From assembly GCA_035700805.1 (NCBI GenBank), contig DASSOG010000008.1, forward strand, positions 31,646-95,645: a stretch of 64,000 nucleotides of DNA. The letters run 5' to 3'. Positions 52,809 to 62,236 of this stretch are shown piece by piece. The position numbers were made by a program, and so were the translations under genes. This DNA is from JAGWRI01 sp035700805 (GTDB lineage: Bacteria; Gemmatimonadota; Gemmatimonadetes; Gemmatimonadales; Gemmatimonadaceae). Each line of letters begins with the position of its first letter. The first letter of the stretch is position 1. The notes beneath the pieces were generated by a model. That model was not told the DNA's origin. It saw nothing but the letters and a program-made list of their open reading frames with translations, and searched no databases.

Positions 52809-55565
52809 ATGAAACGTCCCAGACGTATTGCGGCCATCGTCGCGGCGCTGGTTGTGGTCATAGTCGCGGTGCTGGCCATCGTGCCACTGTTCTTCAGTGG
52901 CCAGGTGGCGCGGCGCGTACAGGCCGAGGTGAACCAGCGCGTCAATGCGCACGTGGCGTGGCGCGCCGCCGGACTGTCGTTTTTCCGGCACTTTCCCAAC
53001 CTCAGTCTCTCGCTCAGCGACCTCTCGGTTGTCGGCGTTGGGCAGTTCCAGGGCGACACCCTGGCCGCGGTCGGTCGCGTGCGGGTGGTGCTGGGCCTGG
53101 GCAGCGTGCTGGGAACCGTGATGCGGGGATCGCCGCTGGTGATTCAGGGAATCGAAATTGACCGGCCTCGGCTCCACCTGCTGGCGCTCGAGGATGGAAC
53201 CGCCAACTGGGATATCGCCAGGCCCGCGGCGGCGTCCGCACCGGCAACGGCTTCCAGGCCCCTCGTGGTCAGTCTCCGCAACTTTGCGATCAGCAACGCC
53301 ACGGTCGCCTTTGAGAGTCGGCAGTCGAACGTCAGGGCCACCGTCGCGGGTTACAGCCAGACGCTCTCCGGCGACCTGAGCCAGAGCCGAGTGGTGCTCC
53401 ACACCCGGGCCGACGCCGATACCGTGCGCGTCGTCTTCGCCGGCGTACCATACCTGGACGGGGTGCGCCTGGGGCTTACCGCCGGCATTGACGCGAACTT
53501 TGATACGAAATCCTACACGCTCCAGGACACGGAGCTGCGCCTCAACGGCCTGGCGCTTGCCGTGGCCGGCTCGGCGCGCGCCGCCGGCGATCAACTGGGG
53601 CTCGACTTCACCTTCAAGGCGCCCGACACGGATTTCCGCAGCCTGCTGTCGCTGGTGCCGGCCATCTACGCGCATGACTTTGCCCGGCTGCAGACGTCCG
53701 GCACCTTTGCCGTGAATGGCTGGGTCAAGGGCGACTACGGCGCCAGGGCCTTCCCGGCCTTCGCGGTGAACGCGACGGTGAATGATGCGACATTCAAGTA
53801 CCCGGATCTCCCGCTCCCGGCACGCTCCATTGGCCTGGACCTGGCGCTCACCAACCCGGGCGGCAGTCCCGACCGGACGGTCGTCAAGCTCAGCCGCTTC
53901 CACCTGGTGCTCGGCGCGAATCCCATTGACGCGCAGATGACCCTCACGACCCCGGTGTCCGACCCCGACGTGGACGCGCGGGTAGCGGGGACGCTCGACC
54001 TGGCCGACGTCGGGCGCACCATCAAGCTGCAAGGCATTGACCAGCTCGCGGGCACCGTGGCCGCCAACGCGTCCGTGCGCACGCGAATGTCCTACCTGAA
54101 GAAGCAGCAGTACCAGAGCGTCGCCGCCAGCGGCAGCGTGGATATCACCGGGCTCACGGTCAGGGGCGACGCGCTGCCGCAACCGCTGGCCATCCATCAG
54201 GCGTCGCTCACGCTGGCGCCGCAGCATGCCCGCCTCCGCTCATTCGCCGCCACCATTGGCAGCAGCGACGTGCAGGCCTCGGGCACACTGGACAACCTGC
54301 TGGGCTTCGCGCTGCATCAGGGTACGCTCCAGGGGAGCGCCACGGTGCACAGCAAGCGGTTCAACCTGGACGAATGGAAGGCGGACACGACCCGCCTGCA
54401 GATCATCCCCGTGCCCGCCAACGTGGATCTCACGCTCAATGCCACCGTGGCGGAGCTGCTCTACGGAAAGCTGACCATGACCGATGCCGCTGGTGGCCTG
54501 CGGATCGCCGACCAGCGCGTCACGTTGCAGAAGTTCCAGATGAACGCGCTGGGCGGACAGATCGGCGTCACTGGTTACTATGAGACTACTGACCTTACGA
54601 AGCCGACGTTCGACGTCAATCTCTCGCTGACCAGCGTGGACATCCCGCGGGCCTTCCAGACCCTGGCCACCGTCCAGGCGCTGGCTCCCGCCGCCAGGTA
54701 CGCCACCGGAACGGTGACGAGCTCGCTGCACCTGGGCGGGACGCTGGGCCAGAACATGCTGCCGGTGATCCCCGGCCTGGTTGGGGCGGGCACCCTCCAG
54801 ACCTCACCGCTGGTGATGCGCGACTTTCCCCCGCTCCAGAAGGCGGCGGAGGTGACCAGGCTGGCCTTCCTGGATAACCCGACGCTGCAGGCGTTGAACG
54901 CGTCATTTGAGATCCATAATGGCCGGCTGTTCATGAAGCCATTTGACGCCCGGGTGGCCGGCGTGGGCATGAAGGTGGCTGGTTCCAACGGCTTCGACCA
55001 GTCGCTCCAGTACACGCTGGACCTCAGCGTTCCGCGTTCGCTGCTGGGCGGCGCGGCGAACAGCGCGCTGGCCGGCGTGATGTCCCGGGCGCGGCAGGCG
55101 GGAGTGGACGTCGCCACCACGTCGGCGCTCCCACTGGCCATCCGCATCGGCGGGACGATCACCAGCCCCACCGTCTCGGCGGACCTGGGGACCGTGGCCT
55201 CGTCCGCGGTGAAGAGCGCCACGCAAGCCGCCACGCAGGCCGTCACCGACGCCGCGAAGCAGAAGACCTCCGCCGAGGCCGCGCGACTGGTGCAGTCGGC
55301 GGAGCAGCAGGCCGCCCGGATCCGGGCGGACGCGCAGACGCTGGCGGACAAGGTGAAGGAGGAGGGCTATAAGCAGGCGGACTCGCTGACCGCGAGGGCG
55401 GGTGGAAATCCGCTGGCACAGGTGGCGGCGAAGGCTGCCGCGGACAAGCTGCGCCAGCAGGCGGACGAGAAGGCGGCGTCCATCGTGCGCATCGCCGGTG
55501 AGCGGGCCGACAGCGTGGTGGCCGCGGCGCGGCGGCAGGCAGAGAAAGTCGGGGGTGGCGCATGA
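52809..55565 (+). CDS. AsmA-family inner-membrane-anchored protein
   Basis: A 918-aa protein of the AsmA/TamB-like superfamily, linked to phospholipid transport or control of outer-membrane assembly. One N-terminal membrane helix (IAAIVAALVVVIVAVLAIVPLFF) is followed by a long periplasmic beta-rich part typical of AsmA: HFPNLSLSLSDLSV, IEIDRPRLHLLALEDGTANWDI, and a late domain with VDIPRAFQTLA and a VGMKVAGSNGFDQSLQYTLDLSVP strand. The final ~110 residues switch to an Ala/Gln/Lys-rich amphipathic helix (KSATQAATQAVTDAAK), unusual for the family. ATG after a GAGGTGAGGG ribosome site. Confidence 0.88.
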   Translation: MKRPRRIAAIVAALVVVIVAVLAIVPLFFSGQVARRVQAEVNQRVNAHVAWRAAGLSFFRHFPNLSLSLSDLSVVGVGQFQGDTLAAVGRVRVVLGLGSVLGTVMRGSPLVIQGIEIDRPRLHLLALEDGTANWDIARPAAASAPATASRPLVVSLRNFAISNATVAFESRQSNVRATVAGYSQTLSGDLSQSRVVLHTRADADTVRVVFAGVPYLDGVRLGLTAGIDANFDTKSYTLQDTELRLNGLALAVAGSARAAGDQLGLDFTFKAPDTDFRSLLSLVPAIYAHDFARLQTSGTFAVNGWVKGDYGARAFPAFAVNATVNDATFKYPDLPLPARSIGLDLALTNPGGSPDRTVVKLSRFHLVLGANPIDAQMTLTTPVSDPDVDARVAGTLDLADVGRTIKLQGIDQLAGTVAANASVRTRMSYLKKQQYQSVAASGSVDITGLTVRGDALPQPLAIHQASLTLAPQHARLRSFAATIGSSDVQASGTLDNLLGFALHQGTLQGSATVHSKRFNLDEWKADTTRLQIIPVPANVDLTLNATVAELLYGKLTMTDAAGGLRIADQRVTLQKFQMNALGGQIGVTGYYETTDLTKPTFDVNLSLTSVDIPRAFQTLATVQALAPAARYATGTVTSSLHLGGTLGQNMLPVIPGLVGAGTLQTSPLVMRDFPPLQKAAEVTRLAFLDNPTLQALNASFEIHNGRLFMKPFDARVAGVGMKVAGSNGFDQSLQYTLDLSVPRSLLGGAANSALAGVMSRARQAGVDVATTSALPLAIRIGGTITSPTVSADLGTVASSAVKSATQAATQAVTDAAKQKTSAEAARLVQSAEQQAARIRADAQTLADKVKEEGYKQADSLTARAGGNPLAQVAAKAAADKLRQQADEKAASIVRIAGERADSVVAAARRQAEKVGGGA

Positions 55566-55574
55566 GCACGCCGC

Positions 55575-55625
55575 CGCGCGCCGTGCCGCGCGCGTGATCC
55601 GGTGGTGGCGCTGCGGGCGGAGTAG
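55575..55625 (+). pseudogene. Degenerate tail of a lost ADOP permease gene
   Basis: Within ten bases of the AsmA stop, about 45 bases closely match the last codons of the intact ADOP gene that ends at 58184. The match runs through CGCGCGCCGTGCCGCG and GATCCGGTGGTGGCGCTGCGG to a stop codon and a shared AGCTCG after it. One G is missing relative to the intact copy, shifting the frame. The intact end encodes RRAARVDPVVALR. It looks like the stump left when a neighbouring paralogue was deleted or recombined. Confidence 0.65.
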
Positions 55626-55691
55626 CTCGACAACGATTTCCGGGGCAGGAGTGTCCAAGCTCCGGACCAGTCCCCATCCCGGATCTTGCCT

Positions 55692-58184
55692 ATGCGCAGC
55701 TTCCTCGACGCCGTCGCCCACGACATCCGCTACGCCCTCCGCGGCCTCCGAAACCGGCCGGGCTTCACCACCGCCGTGGTGGTCACGCTCGGACTTGGCA
55801 TCGGTGCCAACTCCGCGATGTTCTCGATCGTGGACCGGCTCCTCTTCCGCGCACCGCCGATGCTTCGCAACCCCGCGTTGATGCATCGCGTGTACCTGGC
55901 CGAAACGTATCGCGGACAGGAGAACGAGTCGAACTATGTCCAGTACGCCCGATACACCGACCTCACCAACTGGACGCAGTCGTTCGCGCGGACGGCCGAG
56001 TTCACCGCCCGGAAGCTGGCCGTCGGCACGGGCGCTGCCTCGCAGGAGATGCAAGTCGGCATCGTCAGCGCGAGCTTCTTCAGGTTCTTCGATGCGCCGC
56101 CAGTGCTGGGGCGCTATTTCACTTCCGCGGAAGACACCATTCCCGGGGGCGCCGCGGTGGCGGTGATCAGCTATCCATACTGGGAGCGGGCGTTCGGCTC
56201 GGCGCGTGACGTGCTCGGCAAGACGGTGCACATTGGCGCGGGCGTCTTCACCGTGATTGGTGTTGCTCCCAAGGGATTCGTCGGGCTCTGGTCGGAGAAC
56301 CCACCAGTCGCGTTCATCCCGATCACGAACTATGGCGCGGACGTTGGCAAGCGCATTACACAGAACGGCCAGACCTGGTACAACACGTTCAACTGGACGT
56401 GGGCGAGCATGATCGCGGAACGGAAGTCCGGCGTCACCACGGCGGACGCCGATGCCGACCTCACGCGCGCATTCCGGCGGAGCTACGCGGGGCAGCTCGC
56501 CACGAAAAACCGGGCGACGCCCATGTCGGTCACCAGGCCGCACGCCTTCGTGGCCTCGATCCTCGCCGACCGTGGCCCCAACCAGTCCAGCATGACGCGG
56601 ATTGTCACGTGGATCAGCGGCGTGGCGCTCATCGTGTGGCTCATTGCCTGCGCCAACGTGGCCAACCTGCTGCTGGCGCGAGCGCTCAGGCGGCGTCGCG
56701 AGATCGCCGTGCGGCTGGCGCTCGGTGTCAGTCGTGGCCGGCTCGCCTCGCAGCTCATGGCGGAGAGCGGCGCCCTGGCCCTGCTGGGCGGCGTGGCTGG
56801 CATCGCCGTGGCCCAGTGGGGCGGGGCCTTGCTGCGTACGATGTTCCTGTCAGAAACCACGACGGCAACTGTGATCGAGGATCCGCGCACCCTGTTGTTC
56901 GTGGGAGTCGCGTCGGCGGCCGCCGGACTCCTCACCGGGCTCGCGCCGCTCCTCCAGACAGGGAGCGCGGATCTCACCCGCGACCTCAAGGCTGGGGTGC
57001 GCGAGGGCACATATCATGGATCACGCATGCGCACCGGCCTCCTCACGTTCCAGGCGACCCTCTCGGTGCTGCTGCTCATCGGCGCCGGCTTGTTCGTGCG
57101 CAGCCTGTCGCGAGTCCAGTCCACGCCGCTCGGGTACGATGCACCGCATGTGGCGGTCGTGGACCTGCACGAACGCGGGGTGACGCTCGACAGCACGCAG
57201 GCGCACAACTTGCGTCTGTCGCTGCTCGCGGCCGCCACGGCGCTCCCGGACGTGGAGCACGCGTCCATGCAGGTGGCCATGCCCTTCTGGAGCACGGAAT
57301 CGCATTCGCTGTACGTGGCCGGCATTGACACCGTGGCCAAGCTGGGCCAGTTCGACATGAATTCGGTGACGCCGGACTACTTCGCCACCATGGGCACGCG
57401 CATCCTGCGCGGGCGTGGCATCACGCAGGCCGACGTGGCCGGTGCGCCGAAGTCCATGGTCGTAAGCCAGTCCATGGCCAGGAAGCTCTGGCCCCACGCC
57501 GATGCCATCGGCCAGTGCGTCAAGATGGGCAAGGAAACGGCGCCGTGCACCTACGTTGTGGGAGTCGCCGAGGACATCAAGAACAACAGCCTGAGCGACG
57601 ACCCGGCGCTATACTATTATGTGTCATGGGAGCAGTTTGCGCCGACTGAGGGCGGCCTGTTCGTCCGCACGCGGGGCGACGCGGCCAGGTCCGGTGACGT
57701 CATCCGCAAGGCGCTGCAGGCTCACATGCCAGGCGTGTCGTACGTGACCGTTACGCCGATGAGCGATGTGCTCGGGGGTGAAACGCAATCCTGGCGCGTG
57801 GGCGCGACGATGTTCCTCGCGTTTGGGCTCCTGGCGCTGGTGCTCGCGGCCGTCGGCCTGTACAGCGTGATCGCGTATAACGTCGCGCAGCGGGCCCACG
57901 AGCTGGGCGTCCGGGTGGCCCTCGGCGCGCAGGTGCGGGACGTGATGGACCTGGTCCTGCGTCAGGGAATGGTCGTGGCCGCCACCGGGGTTGTCCTGGG
58001 AGCGGGGATTGCGCTGGCGGCGTCCCGGTGGGTGGGTCCGCTGCTGTTCGACGAGTCGGCGCGCGATCCCGTGGTGTATGGCGCCGTGGCCATCGCGATG
58101 CTGGCTGTCGCCGCGGTGGCCAGCTTCATTCCCGCGCGCCGTGCCGCGCGCGTGGATCCGGTGGTGGCGCTGCGGACCGAATAA
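55692..58184 (+). CDS. ADOP-type ABC permease (MacB/FtsX-like, no ATPase)
   Basis: An 830-aa duplicated permease. It starts MRSFLDAVAHDIRYALRGL, the ADOP N-terminal signature, then helix 1 (VVVTLGLGIGANSAMFSIV). A large periplasmic MacB-PCD core follows (to ~residue 290), then three helices of the first FtsX domain (WISGVALIVWLIACANVANLLLARAL). A second MacB-PCD core starts after LLTFQATLSVLLLIGAGLF, and the final FtsX set ends in SFIPARRAARVDPVVALRTE. MacB-like systems move lipoproteins, peptides or siderophores, but ADOPs have no adjacent ATPase and their role is unknown. I chose the ATG at 55692 over a TTG two codons earlier. Confidence 0.92.
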   Translation: MRSFLDAVAHDIRYALRGLRNRPGFTTAVVVTLGLGIGANSAMFSIVDRLLFRAPPMLRNPALMHRVYLAETYRGQENESNYVQYARYTDLTNWTQSFARTAEFTARKLAVGTGAASQEMQVGIVSASFFRFFDAPPVLGRYFTSAEDTIPGGAAVAVISYPYWERAFGSARDVLGKTVHIGAGVFTVIGVAPKGFVGLWSENPPVAFIPITNYGADVGKRITQNGQTWYNTFNWTWASMIAERKSGVTTADADADLTRAFRRSYAGQLATKNRATPMSVTRPHAFVASILADRGPNQSSMTRIVTWISGVALIVWLIACANVANLLLARALRRRREIAVRLALGVSRGRLASQLMAESGALALLGGVAGIAVAQWGGALLRTMFLSETTTATVIEDPRTLLFVGVASAAAGLLTGLAPLLQTGSADLTRDLKAGVREGTYHGSRMRTGLLTFQATLSVLLLIGAGLFVRSLSRVQSTPLGYDAPHVAVVDLHERGVTLDSTQAHNLRLSLLAAATALPDVEHASMQVAMPFWSTESHSLYVAGIDTVAKLGQFDMNSVTPDYFATMGTRILRGRGITQADVAGAPKSMVVSQSMARKLWPHADAIGQCVKMGKETAPCTYVVGVAEDIKNNSLSDDPALYYYVSWEQFAPTEGGLFVRTRGDAARSGDVIRKALQAHMPGVSYVTVTPMSDVLGGETQSWRVGATMFLAFGLLALVLAAVGLYSVIAYNVAQRAHELGVRVALGAQVRDVMDLVLRQGMVVAATGVVLGAGIALAASRWVGPLLFDESARDPVVYGAVAIAMLAVAAVASFIPARRAARVDPVVALRTE

Positions 58185-58189
58185 GCTCG

Positions 58190-58218
58190 CCCGTCCGGGC
58201 TAACCTGCCCGGTCCGGG
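58190..58218. terminator. Hairpin between two convergent ADOP genes
   Basis: CCGGGC (58195-58200) pairs with GCCCGG (58207-58212) around a TAACCT loop. The stem extends by four more pairs (CCCG 58190-58193 with CGGG 58215-58218) across a small internal loop. It occupies the 41-base gap between the two stops. Confidence 0.65.
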
Positions 58219-58225
58219 AGAATCG

Positions 58226-60718
58226 CTACTCGTACCGCAGCGCGTTCATCGGGTCCGTCTTCGAAGCGCGCCGCGCGGGCACGTATCCCGCGCCGAGCGC
58301 CACCAGCGAGAGCAGCACGGCCGCGATGGCCATCACCACCGGATCCCACCCCTTGATCTGGTAGAGCAGGGACTGTGCTCCGCGTCCCAGGGCCACGGCG
58401 CCGGCGAGTCCGATGATCCCCCCGATGAGGGTCATCACCCCCATCTGCCGCATCACCATCCGGCGCACCATGCCGGCGTCGGCGCCCAGCGCCATGCGCA
58501 AGCCGATCTCCCGCGTGCGCTGTGACACGGAGTATGCCAGCACTCCGTACAGCCCCACCGCAGCCAGGAGCGTCGCGAGGATTGCAAACGCCGACGAGAG
58601 CGTGGTGATCATCCGGTCCATGAACACGTTGTCCTTCACCTGCTGTTCCAGCGTCTTCAGGCCCTCAACGGGGAGCGTGGGGTCGAGCTTCTTGATCACC
58701 CCGGGGACGGCCCGCAGGACCGGGCCTGGGTCGCCGGCGCTCCGGACATAGTAATTTATGAATCCGATGGTGGTGTCCTGCCGCCAGGGAATGACGAAGA
58801 CCGGCGGGACGGAATCCTTGACGCTGCTGTACGCGGCGTCCTTCGCCAGGCCGACGATCTGGATATCCAGGTCCTTGTTGCCCATGGACATGAACTTGCC
58901 CACCGCGTCGCGTCCCAGCCCGAACTTCTTCGCGAACGTCTCATTCACGATGGCCACCTTGGGGGCGCCGGCCACGTCCGACGAGGTAAAGTCGCGCCCC
59001 GACAGGAGCGGAATGCCCATCACGTGGAAGTACTCCGCCCCCACCTCATTGTATCGGGAGCTGTGGTCCGTGTTCGGGTCCGTGGGATATCCCTGGACCT
59101 GGACGCTGTTGCCCCAGTTGCTGCCCGACACGAGGGGCACCAGGGACTCGGTCACGCCCGCCACCCCGGGAAGGGCGCCCAGCTCCTGCGCAGCGCGATT
59201 AAAGAATACTGCTGATCTCGAGTTGGCATATCCGTTGCGTTCCGGCGAGACCGAGAAGGTGGAAACGCCCTCCACCTTCACGCCCAGGTCCACCCGGCTC
59301 ACGTTGCGCAGGCTCTTGATGAAGAGCCCCGATCCCGCCAGCAATGCCATGGAGAGGGCCACCTGCGTCGTCGCCAGGATCGTGCGGAATCGCAGGGCAG
59401 CCTTCGTGCCCGCCAGCCGGCCGGTGCTGTTGCGCAGGGCCGTCACCAGGTCGGGCCGGGTGCTCTGCAGTGCGGGGAACAACCCGAACAGGATGCCGGT
59501 GACGATGGCTACCGCGCCCACGAACCAGACCACGTCGAAGTGAAGCTGAAAGTGCAGGGACGCTACTATCTCCCCCGGCAGGAGGGCCATGATGGCGATC
59601 AGCGTGCCGCGCGCGACAAGAATCGCGATCGCCCCGCCGATGAATGCCAGCACCATCGATTCCGTCAACAGTTGCGCGATGAGCTGCATCCGCGTGGCGC
59701 CGATGGAGAGGCGCACCGCCATCTCCGTGGTCCGGCTGGCCGCGCGCGCCAGCAGCAGGTTGGCAATGTTGGCGCACGCAATAAGCAATACGATTCCCGT
59801 AATGGCAAGGAGGATCAACAACGGGGCCTTCGCGTCGTCCGGGATGCTGCTCTGCCCCCGCCGGCCATCCGTCACGGTCACCTGCTTCGCCTTGAACTGC
59901 GCCAGGGTCGCGTCGTTCATTCCCTTCTGCAGCGGCGCCTCGACATCCGTGATGATCGGGTGGTACGCGGCGTTCAGCGCGGCCCTGGCCTGCTCCATCG
60001 TGGCGCCCGGCTTGAGCCGTCCAAATACGTACGCCCAGTACGAGTCGCGCCGTTCGAAGCCCTTCCAGCCATTCTCCAGCGCCGCGCGCATGGTAATCGG
60101 CACATAGATGGACGGGATCACGCCCAGTGTCGTGCCCTCGAATCCCTCCGGCGCCACGCCCACGATGGTCATGGACTGCCCGTTGACCTTGAGCACCTTG
60201 CCTACGACACCGGGGTCGCCACCCATGTGCGCCTGCCAGTAGTCATAACCCAGCACCACCACGAACGCGCCGCCAATCTGCTGGTCATCCGAGGGGCCCA
60301 GCAGCCGACCCAGGGCCGGCTTGAGCTGGAGCACGGGGAAGTACGAGCCGGAGACCTCCAGGCCGTCCGCAGTCCGCGTCTGGTCGTTGTACGCGACATT
60401 CGCGCCGAACGATACGTGCGCCGCGAGGCCGCTCAGTCCGGTATTCGCCTTCTGCAGGTCGCGGAACATCAGGTAACTGAACACCTGGTCGCAGTTGCCG
60501 GCCTGGCTGCATGACGTGGAGCCCCACTTGGGTCCGGGCGCCCCGAGGTTCACCAGCCGCTCGGGGTGCGGCACGGGCAGGGGCCGCCGCAGGACCTGCT
60601 GGAAAATCGAGTAGATGCCGGCGTTGGCGCCGATCCCCAGCGCCAGCGACAGGATGGCGATCGTGGAGACGAAGGGGGTCTTGAGGAGGGTGCGGAAGGC
60701 CAGCTTCACATTACGCAT
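58226..60718 (-). CDS. ADOP-type ABC permease, second copy
   Basis: An 830-aa duplicated MacB/FtsX-like permease, the same length as its convergent neighbour but clearly diverged. It starts MRNVKLAFRTLLKTPFVST with helix 1 (IAILSLALGIGANAGIYSIF). It has two periplasmic cores (LVNLGAPGPKW to about residue 290, then VEGVSTFSVSPERNGYANS onwards). FtsX helices include LLILLAITGIVLLIACANIANLLLARAA and FAILATLLAAVGLYGVLAYSV. The end is AGYVPARRASKTDPMNALRYE, the common ADOP terminus. No ATPase gene is nearby. The start is the ATG at 60718. Confidence 0.92.
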   Translation of the reverse strand: MRNVKLAFRTLLKTPFVSTIAILSLALGIGANAGIYSIFQQVLRRPLPVPHPERLVNLGAPGPKWGSTSCSQAGNCDQVFSYLMFRDLQKANTGLSGLAAHVSFGANVAYNDQTRTADGLEVSGSYFPVLQLKPALGRLLGPSDDQQIGGAFVVVLGYDYWQAHMGGDPGVVGKVLKVNGQSMTIVGVAPEGFEGTTLGVIPSIYVPITMRAALENGWKGFERRDSYWAYVFGRLKPGATMEQARAALNAAYHPIITDVEAPLQKGMNDATLAQFKAKQVTVTDGRRGQSSIPDDAKAPLLILLAITGIVLLIACANIANLLLARAASRTTEMAVRLSIGATRMQLIAQLLTESMVLAFIGGAIAILVARGTLIAIMALLPGEIVASLHFQLHFDVVWFVGAVAIVTGILFGLFPALQSTRPDLVTALRNSTGRLAGTKAALRFRTILATTQVALSMALLAGSGLFIKSLRNVSRVDLGVKVEGVSTFSVSPERNGYANSRSAVFFNRAAQELGALPGVAGVTESLVPLVSGSNWGNSVQVQGYPTDPNTDHSSRYNEVGAEYFHVMGIPLLSGRDFTSSDVAGAPKVAIVNETFAKKFGLGRDAVGKFMSMGNKDLDIQIVGLAKDAAYSSVKDSVPPVFVIPWRQDTTIGFINYYVRSAGDPGPVLRAVPGVIKKLDPTLPVEGLKTLEQQVKDNVFMDRMITTLSSAFAILATLLAAVGLYGVLAYSVSQRTREIGLRMALGADAGMVRRMVMRQMGVMTLIGGIIGLAGAVALGRGAQSLLYQIKGWDPVVMAIAAVLLSLVALGAGYVPARRASKTDPMNALRYE

Positions 60719-60854
60719 GCGGAGTCCTGGAAGTCGGGCGGGATGTGGAGTGTTGCGTCGCAACCGGATACGGCGCCGGTCGTTGGACACCCCATCGGCC
60801 AATTGGGTTGGACTGCACCTGTGAGACAGTGGCCGGATCCCCGAAATCCAAAGA

Positions 60855-60877
60855 CCCGCCAGCGATGAACTGACGGG
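60855..60877 (-). terminator. Intrinsic terminator after the TPR lipoprotein gene
   Basis: On the minus strand, CCCGTCAG (60877-60870) pairs with CTGGCGGG (60862-60855) over eight bases with one wobble, followed by a U-rich tail (TCTTTGGATTT). It lies 37 bases after the TPR gene's stop and about 140 bases before the ADOP start, separating their transcripts. Confidence 0.65.
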
Positions 60878-60913
60878 CCTTCGGGTCGGTGGGTTTCAGT
60901 CCTGCCCGGTGGA

Positions 60914-61993
60914 TCAGCGGTTCCCGGGATTCCCCGTGGTGCGCGGCATCGAGTCGTCCTTCACCAGCGCGGTGTCCGGCTTCACGGGCACCTGCAGCGC
61001 ACCGGCTGGCACCACCACCTCCTTCCAGGTCTTCACCTTCTGCCGGAAGGCTTCCGCCAGCGAATCCACGCTGACCTCATCCTGCGTCGTGGTATCCGTG
61101 ATGCCGGCGCGCAGCCGGTCCGCGTTCTTCATGGCTTTGGTATAGGTGGAGTCGTTGCGCACGGCCTGTTCGTAGTGGTGCAGCGCCGCCACGGGGTACC
61201 CCGACCGCTCCAGGGCCATCCCGAAGTTGTTCTGGAAGATCGGCGATGTGGGCTGGACCAGGACCAGTCGGGCCAGTGGACCCAGCGCGCCCTGAAAGTC
61301 GCCGGTATCCAGCAGCAGCACGCCCAGGTTGTTGAGCGCCCAGGTATCGGCATCGTTGCGCGCGAGCAGCTCGTGATAGGTCCGCGTCGCGGAATCAATG
61401 TCACCAGAGACCGCCTGCGCCCGCGCCTTGAGCAGCCACCCCTCGGCGGACGCGCTGTCAATGCTCAGGCCCTCCTGTACCTGCTCCAGCGCCTCCGGGC
61501 CGCGCTGCATGGACAGCAGCACGCGCGCCTCATTGAAGTAGCTCCTGGCGAACGCGGGGTTCAGGTCAATGGAGCGATCAAGCGCCTGCTTGGCGCCGTC
61601 AAAGTCCCCCGCCTTCCAGCGGGAAAGGCCGAGCATGTAGAAGCCCATCGCCTTGTTGGGATTCGCTTCCACGTATCGCCCGAACACTCCAGCGGCGTCC
61701 GAAAAGCGGCCGGCCTTGTACAGGTCATCTGCGTTTTCATACGTGGCCGGCATTGTGGCCACGTCGGTGCCCATGGCGCCCGCGCCCTCCGCGGCCGTGC
61801 GGTTGGCCGCGAACGTGGCCGGCGTCGTTGGAGGCGCGGGTGGCTGCACCGGATGCGTGGTTGCCACGGATACCGTGGCAGCCGGTCGCTCGGGGGCCTT
61901 GTCACCCCCGCACGCGGCGGCGAGAGCGGCCAGGGCCATCGGTGCGGCCCAGGTCAGACGGTGAAAATTGGTATGGCGAATGGCGGTGAACAT
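60914..61993 (-). CDS. TPR-repeat lipoprotein
   Basis: A 359-aa exported protein. The ATG at 61993 has a strong AGGAGG site and starts a signal with lipobox LAAAC-GGD, so it is a lipoprotein. A Pro/Ala-rich linker precedes five or more tetratricopeptide repeats (ADDLYKAGRFSDAAGVFGRYVEANPNKA, MGFYMLGLSRWKAGDFDGAKQALDRSIDLNP, and so on to residue ~300). A charged C-terminal tail follows. TPR lipoproteins usually scaffold envelope complexes; no specific partner is evident. A candidate sigma-54 promoter lies upstream, next to genes for a sigma-54 activator. Confidence 0.85.
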   Translation of the reverse strand: MFTAIRHTNFHRLTWAAPMALAALAAACGGDKAPERPAATVSVATTHPVQPPAPPTTPATFAANRTAAEGAGAMGTDVATMPATYENADDLYKAGRFSDAAGVFGRYVEANPNKAMGFYMLGLSRWKAGDFDGAKQALDRSIDLNPAFARSYFNEARVLLSMQRGPEALEQVQEGLSIDSASAEGWLLKARAQAVSGDIDSATRTYHELLARNDADTWALNNLGVLLLDTGDFQGALGPLARLVLVQPTSPIFQNNFGMALERSGYPVAALHHYEQAVRNDSTYTKAMKNADRLRAGITDTTTQDEVSVDSLAEAFRQKVKTWKEVVVPAGALQVPVKPDTALVKDDSMPRTTGNPGNR

Positions 61994-62084
61994 GGCGGCC
62001 TCCTGCGGCACGGGTTGGTGTGACACCCCTTTCAGGAGGCATGCTCCGGGCCACCCGCCGCCACGAGACGGTGCGGATGGCAAC

Positions 62085-62100
62085 TGCTTGGTGGCGGCCA
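62085..62100 (-). promoter_or_regulatory. Candidate sigma-54 (-24/-12) promoter of the TPR lipoprotein gene
   Basis: The minus strand reads TGGC at 62100-62097 and GCA at 62087-62085 with the GG and GC pairs at the 10-base separation required for sigma-54 promoters. The first four and last three bases match the consensus TGGCAC-N5-TTGCW; the middle does not. Transcription would start about 80 bases before the ATG at 61993. The signal is weak alone but the next genes encode a sigma-54 activator. Confidence 0.3.
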
Positions 62101-62236
62101 AGTTGCGGTTCAGGCGGGCCGGTTCGTGCGTGTCGTGCCGGACACACGCGCGCGTGGAAGGCGTGGCCGGATGGACACCCGGGCGTGCGCGGCACTCGTC
62201 GGCCCGCCGGTGCCGGTCTGCATCCCGGGTAGCCGC

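Noticed and set aside
52635..54227. Long minus-strand open frame extending pyrE upstream to 716 aa
   Set aside because: Only the part from 52634 downward matches orotate phosphoribosyltransferase; the rest is antisense to the AsmA gene.
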